Assembly (NCBI GenBank): GCA_916700875.1
Contig: CAKAKS010000004.1
Coordinates: 14,487,444-14,551,443 of the forward strand
DNA: 64,000 nucleotides
Direction: 5' to 3'
Origin: Sebastes aleutianus
Lineage: Eukaryota > Chordata > Actinopteri > Perciformes > Sebastidae
Made by a program: the position numbers and the translations under genes. A model generated the notes under the pieces. It had not been told where the DNA came from and made no database searches. It saw only the letters and a list, made by a program, of their open reading frames with translations. Shown in pieces: positions 56,110 to 64,000 of the stretch. Position 1 is the first letter of the stretch. The number at the start of each line of letters is the position of its first letter.

Positions 56110-56350
56110 CCAATAGGAAGAAGGTGCTTGGGAGCATCTTCAGCAGATCACTGAGTACAGTATAGATGCCCTCAGATGACCACAGACACACCACCAGAAA
56201 GACACAGAGAGAAAGGTTCACTCTGAAGTTTGGACCTGCTGCACAATTTGGAGACTTTTTGTTTGATTTTTTACACGTGAGGTTGTTAAAACTGAAGCCT
56301 GTGGACATGAGAGACAACTTCACTGTGAAACATCTCTAATATTTAACAAG
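56110..56350 (+). promoter_or_regulatory. prdm14: possible prdm14 promoter and non-coding first exon
   Basis: A CCAAT box is at 56110-56114 (gaCCAATagg). About 240 bp later a strong donor, AACAAG|GTAAGC, occurs at 56350/56351. A polypyrimidine-led acceptor precedes 57834 upstream of the prdm14 start codon. Together these fit a spliced 5' UTR, but nothing in the sequence proves transcription. Confidence 0.3.
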
Positions 56351-56846
56351 GTAAGCTGCTTTTTCTTATTTATTTAACATTGCTGCACCTTTTATATAGG
56401 AAATACAGTATCACTGAAGTGATCCTTTCTTTAAAATTACTACAGTCAAATTAGTTTTTTCATAGGTTTGAAATTACACACAAAGCATGGCACACTTCTT
56501 TATTCCTTTTCATTTCTTTTCTGTTAAATTCCAAATTCCTGTTTGTTTTTTCTTGAGTCTAATAATTTCCTTTATTGCTCCAACATTTCCTCTGCTGATG
56601 TCTTGTTTTTTTTTGCAATGACAGTAATTGTAAAGTCCATAAAAAGCTCCATTAATGTTGACCTCTGCTCCGGCCGACTGTTCTTTAATGAGTGTCATGA
56701 CCCTGGTTTGTCTCTCTATTTACTGGCTGATTGGTAAACGGTTCCTAAAAAAAAAAAAGAGCGCACACCTTATTCCAGCCGGTCATTTGACCATCTGATG
56801 TGCGTCTGATTTTGTGTCCTCTCAGCTGGAAATATTGCAAAGTCGG

Positions 56847-57784
56847 CTGTCCAATTTCACTGTGGACTGCTTTTACTTATTACGCAATAGGTTTGTTCAA
56901 TATGTACATCTGCAGTATAGGCCATATTTGGGTAAAAAGGAAAATATGTTTTATAAGGTGTAGATTTAGTAATTGTCAGGAAATGTTATATATTTCACTC
57001 GAGGGTTATCCAATTTACTAAGATCATTATTTTTAGCTCTACTTTGTTAAATTAGTTAAATTGTTAGAGTTAAGTCAAATTTTAAAAAAAATCAATTCAG
57101 GTGTGGTCAACCTCTCCTGAAGTTTCCTTTTTTAGATTTCTTGCATTAAACTTTTATAACTCATCCTGTCCAATTTCACTGTGGACTGCTTTTCCTTATT
57201 ATGCAATAGGTTTGTTCAATATTTACATCTGCAGTATAGGTCATATTTGGGTATAAAAAAAAGGGAAATTCTAGATATGTTTTATAAATTGTAGATTTAT
57301 TAATTGAGGAAAAATGTCACTTTTTTTCTATCTTAATTTCCTGTCAGGAAATGTTATATATTTCACTCGAGGGTTATCCAATTTACTAAGATCATTATTT
57401 TTAGCTCTATTTTGTTAAATTAGTTAAATTGTTTAAATAAGATAAGATAAGATGAACCTTTATTAATCCCTGGAGGGAAATTCAAGTGTCAAAGCAGCAA
57501 CATCAGCAAACAGAGTGAAACACAGGAGAGGTAAAGGTATACAAAAAATAAAAAAACAATAATAGAGATATAAAAGATACAGGGCGAATGGGTGAACATA
57601 GTTTGGGCAGTCCGTCAATAAATAAATGTAGTATGTGCAATAAATAAATGTAATATGTGCATATGTGCAGTCTATAGAGTTAGAGTAAATACTTACTCAA
57701 ATTTAATAATCAATTCAGGTGTGGTCAACCTCTCCTGAAGTTTCCTTTTTTAGATTTTCTTGCATTAAACTTTTATAACTCACC
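56847..57784. repeat. tandem duplication of a 319-bp unit upstream of prdm14
   Basis: Unit 1 (56847-57165) and unit 2 (57166-57784) both run from 'ctgtccaatttcactgtgga' to 'gcattaaacttttataactc'. Unit 2 is longer, mainly because of the insertion at about 57432-57680. Confidence 0.8.
57432..57680. mobile_element. interspersed repeat inserted in the second duplicate unit
   Basis: It begins with 'aagataagataagatgaacc' then 'tttattaatccctggaggga', a sequence type repeated widely in fish genomes, possibly a retroelement end. It interrupts unit 2 between 'taaattgtt' and 'tagagt...', which are adjacent in unit 1. The family assignment is uncertain. Confidence 0.5.
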
Positions 57785-57833
57785 CTCTTCCTCTCCCACC
57801 CTCCTCTTCCTCCTCTTCTCTCCATCACTGAAG

Positions 57834-58503
57834 GAAGGATTTCCATTTGACCCTTTGCTTGTCCTCCGTGCGGTCATGTCGGTGTCCCTGTCCAGCATCC
57901 CTGTAGTGCTGAAGGACAACAAGAGCTGCTACCACCACCACCACCAGGCCGGCATGCTGAAGGGCATCCCGGCTAGAGGAGGCTTCTACCAGACCCCTCT
58001 ACCCAACTACATGGACTTCTTCATCCCGCGGACTCACAACCTCCTCCACCCACTCAAGTCCCTCGGTCGCCTGGTGTCAGACCCCCATCATCATGCCTCT
58101 CTGCCTCTCAGCCTGCACGGTGGAGCTCCTGCGTTCCAGCAGCACACCTCCGTCCACATGTTGAGCGCCTCCTCCGGCTACCAGATCCAGATGTTGCCCG
58201 GACACCACCAGCTGTTCTCCAAACCGGAGGAGCTGGCCGCGGTGGTGACGGAGCACGCAGCCGGTCCTCTGTCCTCTGACTTCAGCAGTCCGGCCTCTTG
58301 TGCGTCTTCTTCCGGCTCTTCACCGCCTAAAGACGGTCCTTTACGCATCCGGAGATCGGAGGAGCTGACGCCGGACAAAACGCGCACCACGTCTTATAAC
58401 TTCAGCGAGGATGACTTGTTCATGGTGCTGTACGGTTACTCCGGCAGCCAGGAGCGCACAGTGGGACACGCTATATCAGGACTGAACCTGCCAGACAAGA
58501 CAG
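57834..58503 (+). CDS. prdm14: prdm14 first coding exon (coding from 57876)
   Basis: Encodes residues 1-210, with a four-His run and a conserved segment YNFSEDDLFMVLYGYSGSQE just before the PR domain (human has a similar EEDLHFVLYG motif). It ends ACAG|GTGAGA. The exon start at 57834 rests on a polypyrimidine-AG acceptor and is less certain than the coding part. Confidence 0.88.
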
Positions 58504-61500
58504 GTGAGACTTCTGATTATTACGCATATTTACGCATACTTTGACCTTGGTTTTTACTAGTATCCTGCAAGCACAAAATCTAGAGAAATGTCCAAAAAAG
58601 TCAGCAAAAATCTAGAGAAATGTCCAAAAAGTAAGCAAAAAACTCCTATATCAGGACTGACCCTGCCCGAAAAGTCAGTTGAGACTTCTGCTTATTATTG
58701 GATGTTCATTTAATTTAATATGAAACGTCATTTACGCATAGTTTTGGCCTTGGTTTTACTAGTATCCTGCAAGCACAAAATCTAGAGAAATGTCCAAAAA
58801 GTAAGCAAAAATCTCCAAAAACATCTGGACATCTGTCAGTTGACTATAGGTGTGATATTGCTTATCATTTTTAACAAATAATTGTATTCAGTTAGTCATC
58901 ACTCTGGAACAGTCTCCCATCAGCAGCATCAGATCAGCAGACTCGGTCACAACTTTTAAATCCCGTTTTAAAACCCACTTTTATAAAATGGCTTTTCAAT
59001 CAGCTGAATTATAGTCTTTTGTATGCTCGTGTGCTGATGTGTATATATGTGCATATGTTACTGTATGAATATGTATATGCTTGTTTCTTTATTTTCCCAT
59101 TCTATTGTTCTTTATTTAATTATTTATGTTTCAGTGTATTCTGTTGTACATTATGTGAATTTCCTTGGAAAGCACTTTGTGCTTTGTGCTTGAAAAGTGC
59201 TCTACAAATAAACGTGTTATTATTATGATCAATATCTGCTTAAATTCCCCCAGAAATTGGATTATTGACGAACCACATGAATGTTGCTCATTTGTGTTTG
59301 TTTTTCTTTCCCAGTTTCTGACTCTCACATTCTCCCCCTGGACAAGGAGACACTTGACCTTCCAGAGGGTAAATAAGACCTGCCAACTTTCTTTCCACAA
59401 ATCTGTGTATTACCCTCAACTCATGATGGCACTGCTGTTATTTGACACTGTTTTGTCATCCCCGTGTTGCAGGGTTAACCATCGTGCAGGCAGCTTGGGG
59501 AAACGTGTCCCACTGTGGAGTTTTCACAGACAAGAGCAGCATCCCTAAAGGGACGCGCTTCGGACCTTTCCCTGGAAAACTGGTCAACACCAGCGAGATC
59601 AAAACATACGACGACAACACTCTGATGTGGGAGGTAATGTGCTGTTCCAAAAAGATCCAATTAATCTGATCGTTTTAACTCTTATTTTCTTTTTTATATA
59701 TATATATATATATACTTTATGTTTTCCCTTTTTTCAAGGCTGTTTTCATATATGCAATTTGTAATTACAACAGTCTATAAACAAACTTTTAAGTAGATGA
59801 GCTTAGAGACAAACCCATCATACACTAGAGAAAAACAACCTCAACATTCAAAACCGAAACAAAACCAAGAAAAGAAATAACAATAATAATAATGACAGAA
59901 TAGAGTTTAAAAAAAACAATAATAATACAAAAATACGAGAGTAATAATAAATGAAATCAACAAATAACAATAACAAATAACTCTTATCTAATGCACACAA
60001 AAAACACTTTTTTTTTTTTTTTTTTTCTTCCTCCAGGTGTTTGAACACGGCCGGTTGAGTCATTTTGTTGATGGCAGAGGAGGATCAGGAAACTGGATGT
60101 CTTTAGTGAAGTGTGCTCGTTTCCCAGAGGAGCAGAACCTGATTGCTGTGCAGGTCCAGGGTCAGATCTTCTATGAGGCCTGCAAAGAGATCCGGCCAGG
60201 CCAGGAGCTGCTGGTGTGGTATGGAGACTGCTACATGCAGTTCCTGGGCATCCCTCTCACCTTGAAAGACTCCAGAGAGGACGGCAGTGTGCAGGTTCCT
60301 CCAGCTGAAGGTCAGAATATAAACCTTTGAACACTGTTAAGAATTTCCCAGTAAAATAACAGTAAAGAACTGGCAGCAGGGTTGCCTTTATGTTACTGTA
60401 AAATTAGCATTATTATACTGTTGCTGAAATTTACAGCTTTGTACTGTTAATGAAAAATACAGTTTGAACTGTTTTTTTTATTATGAATTTCACAGTATTT
60501 TACAGTTAATTTACTGTTTAAAGATACATTATATAGCTGTTTTTCACCTTTCTTTTACATTATCTTACTGATTTGTTTTAATGCACTATTTAGGTTGTAT
60601 TTTTTACATACATTTTAATAAACATTATTTTTTGCCTATAGATTAATAGACTTAGCAGGTTACAGACATAGGAATAGTCACAATAAATACAATTAAAGGC
60701 ACTTGTTAGGAAAAAGGCTATAATAGACTTGTTGACACTTTTCCCAAAATGTCTGTCTATAGCTGGCTACAAGCACAGAATGCAAACCATAACAGATTTT
60801 TTTCTATGTTTTCTCCAGATTCTGGTGAGGGTTTCAAGTGTGACAGATGTGGGAAGGTGTTTGCCTACAAGTACTACAGAGACAAGCACCTGAAGTACAC
60901 GCGCTGCGTGGACCAGGGCGACCGGAAGTTCCCCTGTCACCTGTGCAGCAGGTCCTTCGAGAAGAGAGACAGACTGAGGATCCACATTTTGCACGTGCAC
61001 GAGAAACACAGGCCTCACAAGGTATATATTGGAGAGACAGTGCGTGTGCGCGTGCGTGACTGTTTTAAGTGCATGTATCCTGCATACTGCAGAGCCATTA
61101 CAGCATTGCATGTAAAAGTCGATCATGCAAAAAGTTGATGTGGTGCTGAAAGAACAGCTCCCTGCAGGATGCTTCACATTTTTATTAGGCTTCTTAAAAA
61201 AAGGCCTTTAAACATATACAGTAGCATAAAGCATCAAAATTAAACAATATCAACAAAATATATTATTAAAAAAACATTATTATACATAATATTATTATTT
61301 TTACCTTTCTAAAGAACACAACAAATGTGGATAAACTCCTCCACAAAAAAAATGTGAATTATCTTCCAAAAAGATGTGGCAAATTTAAATGACTAAATTA
61401 ACTTTTACTCATACTGATGTGTTATTTTTGTCTGATCTGATCTGCAGTGTTCAGTGTGCGGAAAGAGTTTCTCTCAGTCGTCCAGTCTCAACAAACACAT

Positions 61501-63243
61501 GCGTGTTCACTCTGGAGAAAGACCATACAAGTGTGTCTACTGCAATAAGGTAAGAAGCCTTTTTTATGTATTCCTTTGCCTAATGCTGCTATATTAGATA
61601 TACATTAGATTATGCCACAATTATCAGAAGTAGGTTATGTAATGAATACCCTTTTAAACTGGAATGTCTTCAAATATTCAGTAAAATTAGAATTTGTTTA
61701 ATTGTAGAAATAAAAAATAAAAGTTACATTGTTGATACTGAACAGAAGTATTAGAGTTTTTATCTTCCATAATAACATGTTTTTAGTTCCTCCTCACGAC
61801 CTTTTTATTTATTTTTATTTTTATTTTTTTGCACAAATTAAGACTAAACAAACATAAAAAATAAATAATATACAGTGTAGGAAGAGGCAAAAAAACCCAC
61901 TAGGCTTATTTGAAGATTAATATATAGAAATAATATGACTACATAATAGTAGTCTAGTAGGCCTTCTTGTCCTCCTCTTCCTCACTCCTCCTCTTCTTCT
62001 TCGCATCTTGGATCCCTTTAGTGCTCTCTCCTCGTTTCATGGTGCGTTTGGCTCGAGCCTCCTCATCATTGTGTCTCGCGCCGGGCACGCTCCACGGAGA
62101 CACTTCCACGCTAATTATCGCCAGATGTACACCCACCCTTTTGTCTGCCGAGATTATACTTTAAATTTACGGCCCTGGAATGAGCAGAAGTCTTTTTTGT
62201 CCTTTCTTCATGAATATCCTCCCTCTTTTTTATGCACCCGGAGAAGGTTTTTGTTTAACCTCCTTTTCTCCTGATCAGGACTATTTAGAAGCAATACCCC
62301 ACGAGACCAGATGTTTACAGGGGTTTTATAAGAGCTATAAAGGCTTTCATTCAAAATTAAGATGAGAAAACAGAAATTAAAAATGTTGGACTCATTTTCT
62401 TTTTATTAATAATTGTTACATAAAGTCATTAAACGGTGACTCTTAAAGCCAAATTATTTAATTGTTATTCTATTAGGCACTGATGCTAGAAATAGTACTT
62501 TTTTTTATTTTATACATATTTTTTTGAGCAATCTCTGGCACAAGAATTTCCTTCAGGATTAACAAAGTTCTATCTTAGCTTATCTTATTTTATTGTACTT
62601 GGAAAGCAAAAAAAAAAAGACCAGGGCTGGGCTTATCTATTTAATGAATGAATGAAATGTCACAAACATGAACATAAAGGCTTCTTTATAAAATTTCAAC
62701 TTCTGTAGGTTCTGCCTTTAGGTTTTGGCAAAAAAAAAAATACAACTTCTTTAGGTTTCGGCAATAAAAACTACAACTTCTTTAGGTTTCGGCAATAAAA
62801 CTACAACTTTTTTAGGTTTCCGCAATAAAACTACAATTTAGACAGGTGTACTTGGACAGCTAAAAAAAGACCAAGGCAGGGTTTATCTATTTAATAAAGT
62901 GTTTTAACATTTTACATGCAAAAATTGTGTTCACCCTGCCATCATTACTGTCAAGAATTGTGAATTTAACATACCAAAAAACAACAACAAAAATCCTCCT
63001 CACCTTGTGTTTTGCTCCTCCAGGCCTTCACTGCCTCCAGCATCCTGCGGACACACATCCGCCAGCACTCCGGAGAGCGGCCCTTCAAGTGTAAGCACTG
63101 CGGGAAGGCCTTCGCCTCGCACGCCGCCCACGACAGCCACGTCCGGCGGACCCACGCCAAGGACAAGCCCTTACCATGCGACCTGTGTGGAGCTACTTTT
63201 CAAACTGAACAGGAATTTAAATATCACATGACAAATCACAAAA
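57876..63243 (+). CDS. prdm14: PR domain zinc finger protein 14, seven exons, 3' end outside the window (spliced)
   Basis: A nuclear, sequence-specific regulator. In mammals PRDM14 sustains pluripotency and primordial germ cell fate; in zebrafish it has been linked to motor neuron development. Joined exons: 57876-58503, 59315-59368, 59473-59633, 60037-60310, 60819-61021, 61448-61549, 63024-63243 (547 complete codons plus one base). All junctions are GT-AG and in phase. The N-terminal part is Ser/His-rich. The PR/SET domain spans about residues 230-345 (GLTIVQAAWGNVSHCGVFTD, PKGTRFGPFPGKLVN, NWMSLVKCARFPEEQNLIAV, ELLVWYGDCYMQFL). Six zinc fingers run from about 378 to 547; the first is C2HC-like (CDRC...H...C). 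Human PRDM14 has 571 residues, so only a short C-terminal tail is missing. ATG 57876 was chosen because it opens MSVSLSSIPVVLKDNKS; the frame also extends upstream but without ATG. Confidence 0.95.
58471..58815. repeat. 175-bp tandem duplication spanning the 3' end of prdm14 exon 1 and its donor
   Basis: Unit 1 begins 'ctatatcaggactgaacctg' at 58471 (coding) and unit 2 'ctatatcaggactgaccctg' at 58646 (intron 1). Both continue through 'gagacttctg', 'tttacgcata', 'actagtatcctgcaagcaca' and 'aatctagagaaatgtccaaa'. The donor GACAG|GTGAG in unit 1 reads GTCAGTTGAG in unit 2. Unit 2 has about 30 extra bp near 58702-58730. Confidence 0.8.
58504..59314 (+). other. prdm14: prdm14 intron 1
   Basis: Occupied mostly by the duplicated exon-end copy (58646-58815) and a LINE-like fragment (58893-59226). 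Confidence 0.8.
58893..59226 (+). mobile_element. 5'-truncated LINE fragment (L2-like 3' end)
   Basis: 'ctctggaacagtctcccat' translates in one frame to LWNSLP, a motif common at the C-terminus of fish non-LTR retrotransposon proteins. A 3' region follows, ending 'aaaagtgctctacaaataaa', which is typical of L2-type tails. Only the extreme 3' end remains and no functional protein is encoded. Confidence 0.5.
59315..59368 (+). CDS. prdm14: prdm14 coding exon 2
   Basis: A 54-nt exon, residues 210-228: VSDSHILPLDKETLDLPEG. LPEG matches the human lead-in to the PR domain. The acceptor is 'ctttcccag' and the donor GTAAAT. Confidence 0.9.
59473..59633 (+). CDS. prdm14: prdm14 coding exon 3, N-terminal PR/SET domain
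   Basis: Encodes residues 228-281: GLTIVQAAWGNVSHCGVFTD to TSEIKTYDDNTLMWE. PKGTRFGPFPGKLVN is almost the human PKGTRFGPFQGKVVN. The acceptor is 'gtgttgcag' and the donor GTAATG. Confidence 0.95.
59634..60036 (+). other. prdm14: prdm14 intron 3
   Basis: A 403-bp AT-rich intron with a (TA)n run at about 59696-59714 and an 18-base T tract just before the acceptor. No other feature was recognised. Confidence 0.8.
60037..60310 (+). CDS. prdm14: prdm14 coding exon 4, C-terminal PR/SET domain
   Basis: Encodes residues 282-373: VFEHGRLSHFVDGRGGSGNW to the linker VPPAE. ELLVWYGDCY is the conserved end of PR domains. Methyltransferase activity cannot be judged from sequence; PRDM14 is generally regarded as lacking it. 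The acceptor is 'cttcctccag' and the donor GTCAGA. Confidence 0.95.
60311..60818 (+). other. prdm14: prdm14 intron 4
   Basis: About 60345-60530 is rich in 'acagtaaa' and 'tttacagt' motifs in both orientations, like a known type of fish MITE, but I could not fix its ends. The rest is AT-rich and unassigned. Confidence 0.7.
60819..61021 (+). CDS. prdm14: prdm14 coding exon 5, zinc fingers 1 and 2
   Basis: Encodes residues 373-440. Finger 1: FKCDRCGKVFAYKYYRDKHL with a Cys as last ligand (KYTRC). Finger 2: FPCHLCSRSFEKRDRLRIHI then LHVHEKH. Both match human PRDM14 closely. The acceptor is 'ttttctccag' and the donor GTATAT. Confidence 0.95.
61022..61447 (+). other. prdm14: prdm14 intron 5
   Basis: A 426-bp AT-rich intron. 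The first 110 bp stay open in the preceding frame, which has no relation to the protein. No repeat was recognised. Confidence 0.8.
61448..61549 (+). CDS. prdm14: prdm14 coding exon 6, zinc finger 3 and start of 4
   Basis: A symmetric 34-codon exon, residues 441-474: CSVCGKSFSQSSSLNKHMRV then HSGERPYKCVYCNK. The split within a finger at the CxxC knuckle matches the next exon's AFTASSILRTH. Confidence 0.95.
61550..63023 (+). other. prdm14: prdm14 intron 6
   Basis: Contains a GC-richer pocket at about 61955-62275 (see findings) and a minisatellite at 62698-62845. The rest is AT-rich without recognisable elements. Confidence 0.8.
62698..62845. repeat. minisatellite, about four copies of a 30-35-bp unit
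   Basis: Repeats of 'caacttctttaggtttcggc' plus 'aataaaacta', with A-run length differences and a few substitutions. The second and third units are nearly identical; the outer ones are degenerate. Confidence 0.85.
63024..63243 (+). CDS. prdm14: prdm14 coding exon 7, zinc fingers 4 (end), 5 and 6
   Basis: Encodes residues 475-548: AFTASSILRTHIRQHSGERP, FKCKHCGKAFASHAAHDSHV, then a sixth finger PCDLCGATFQTEQEFKYHMT with NHK. The first two fingers are near-identical to human; the sixth differs, as it does between species. The donor is AAAA|GTAAGA, so one more exon follows. Confidence 0.94.
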
Positions 63244-63284
63244 GTAAGACTTTTTTTTCTCTAATGGACCCCTATTAAATGTCG

Positions 63285-63285
<1 letters not shown>

Positions 63286-63348
<63 letters not shown>

Positions 63349-63398
63349 GTTGTCATTATTATTATTATTATTATTATTATTAGGTTATTATTATTAGT
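63286..63398. repeat. (TTA)n microsatellite
   Basis: About 110 bases of nearly pure TTA repeats, interrupted by 'gttgtc' near 63350 and 'taggtta' near 63382. Confidence 0.9.
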
Positions 63399-63755
63399 GT
63401 CTTTTTACCTTCTATTTTGTGGATATAGTTCGAAATTGGTTATCTAATATGATATAAGAAATACATTAAAAAATAATTTTAACAATCGAATATTACATAA
63501 GAGGGATATAATATTAGGGCATAATAATAATAATAATAATAATAATCATAATAATCATAATTATTATGATTATTATGATTATTATTATTATTATTATTAT
63601 TATTATTGTTAGTCTGTTATTATTAGTGTCTTTTTCCCTTCTATTTTGTGGATATAGTTCGAAGTTGGGTATCTAATGTGATATAAGAAATACATTAAAA
63701 AATAATTTTAACAAACAAATATTACATAAGATGGATAGAATATTAGGTCATAATA
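63396..63755. repeat. 229-bp tandem duplication around a palindromic ATA/TAT run
   Basis: About 130 bp starting 'agtgtctttttaccttctat' at 63396 recurs at 63625 with few changes. Between them, 63521-63607 is a run of 'ataat' and 'attat' units that reads as a near-perfect palindrome centred on 'cataattattatg'. Confidence 0.8.
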
Positions 63756-64000
63756 AGGTAAATCAGAAACGAATATATCATTGCCATAAATGTGAGACTT
63801 TTGTCTTCAAATGGCAGCATATGATATGTGTATAAATTAGTTATTTTTAAAAAGAAAATGCAGTTAGTTATAGGCTATGGTTTTGGTGTCTTGGTATATA
63901 ATTTATAAGCTGATTTTTGTCTGAATACATATTTTAGGCTGCAAAAGGAAAATGCTGGTTGAACTTGTTATTTTATTGAGTTGTTTTCTCTTCTTTGCAG

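Larger units (their letters stand above)
55331..57833. other. ncoa2-prdm14 intergenic region
   Basis: 55350-55500 is extremely AT-rich. 55880-56350 is more balanced and may hold the prdm14 promoter and first exon. 56847-57784 is a tandem duplication, one copy of which carries an inserted repeat. No protein-coding frame was recognised. Confidence 0.7.
63244..64000 (+). other. prdm14: prdm14 last intron, ending at the right edge of the window
   Basis: The window's last bases, 'cttctttgcag', form a good splice acceptor, so the next exon should begin at the first base outside. The intron contains trinucleotide runs and a tandem duplication. Confidence 0.7.

Noticed and set aside
57855..57875. 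Upstream extension of the prdm14 frame from a TTG
   Set aside because: There is no ATG in the extension, and the ATG at 57876 opens a good family-like N-terminus.
61022..61138. Continuation of the zinc-finger frame past prdm14 exon 5
   Set aside because: The sequence after 61021 shows no finger pattern, while exon 6 supplies the next finger (CSVCGKSF) in phase from a proper acceptor.
1..64000. tRNA, rRNA, CRISPR arrays, bacterial-type operons or viral genes
   Set aside because: None was seen; tandem repeats here are microsatellites or duplications, and no cloverleaf-like or phage-like sequence was recognised by reading.

Overview
The window is vertebrate nuclear DNA, almost certainly from a teleost fish. 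Intron-rich genes with GT-AG splice sites, a complete nuclear receptor coactivator 2 gene (ncoa2) followed on the same strand by prdm14, and many short non-autonomous DNA transposons all point that way. The species cannot be read from the sequence. NCOA2 and PRDM14 are also same-strand neighbours in mammals, so this is a conserved gene pair. I found no rRNA, tRNA, CRISPR array, prokaryotic gene or intact transposase.

Layout. 1-16670: no recognisable coding exon. It holds dispersed repeats, several MITE-like elements (some nested) and one cluster of three CCAAT boxes that could be regulatory. 16690-52032: ncoa2, rebuilt here as 20 coding exons whose phases all join and give a 1548-residue protein. 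It has bHLH, PAS-A and PAS-B regions, three LXXLL nuclear-receptor boxes in one large exon, a CBP/p300-binding AD1 helix and a Gln/Met/Pro-rich C-terminal part. The last exon codes only for Lys-Tyr-Cys-stop and continues into a 3' UTR of about 3.3 kb that ends near the AATAAA at 55306. 55330-57875: intergenic DNA with a possible prdm14 promoter and non-coding first exon, and a tandem duplication. 57876-63243: prdm14, seven coding exons for a PR/SET domain and six zinc fingers. The gene runs off the right edge: the last two bases of the window are the AG of the next acceptor.

The two genes are not known to share a pathway. ncoa2 encodes a p160 coactivator that links ligand-bound nuclear receptors to histone acetyl- and methyltransferases. 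prdm14 encodes a DNA-binding PR-domain regulator of germline, pluripotency and neuronal programmes. Their adjacency is inherited synteny.

Most remaining structure is transposon-derived. At least eight terminal-repeat families, most ending TAGGG-like, sit in the introns and upstream DNA, many with 8-bp target duplications (hAT type). There is also one TTAA-flanked (piggyBac type) and one TA-flanked (Tc1/mariner type) element. The most useful anomalies are: an apparent loss of the 90-nt penultimate ncoa2 exon known from mammals; a degenerate tandem copy of the 3' end of prdm14 exon 1 with its splice donor; two related inverted-repeat elements flanking ncoa2 exon 13; and several cleanly datable nested insertions. 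I did not find a convincing new multi-gene system.
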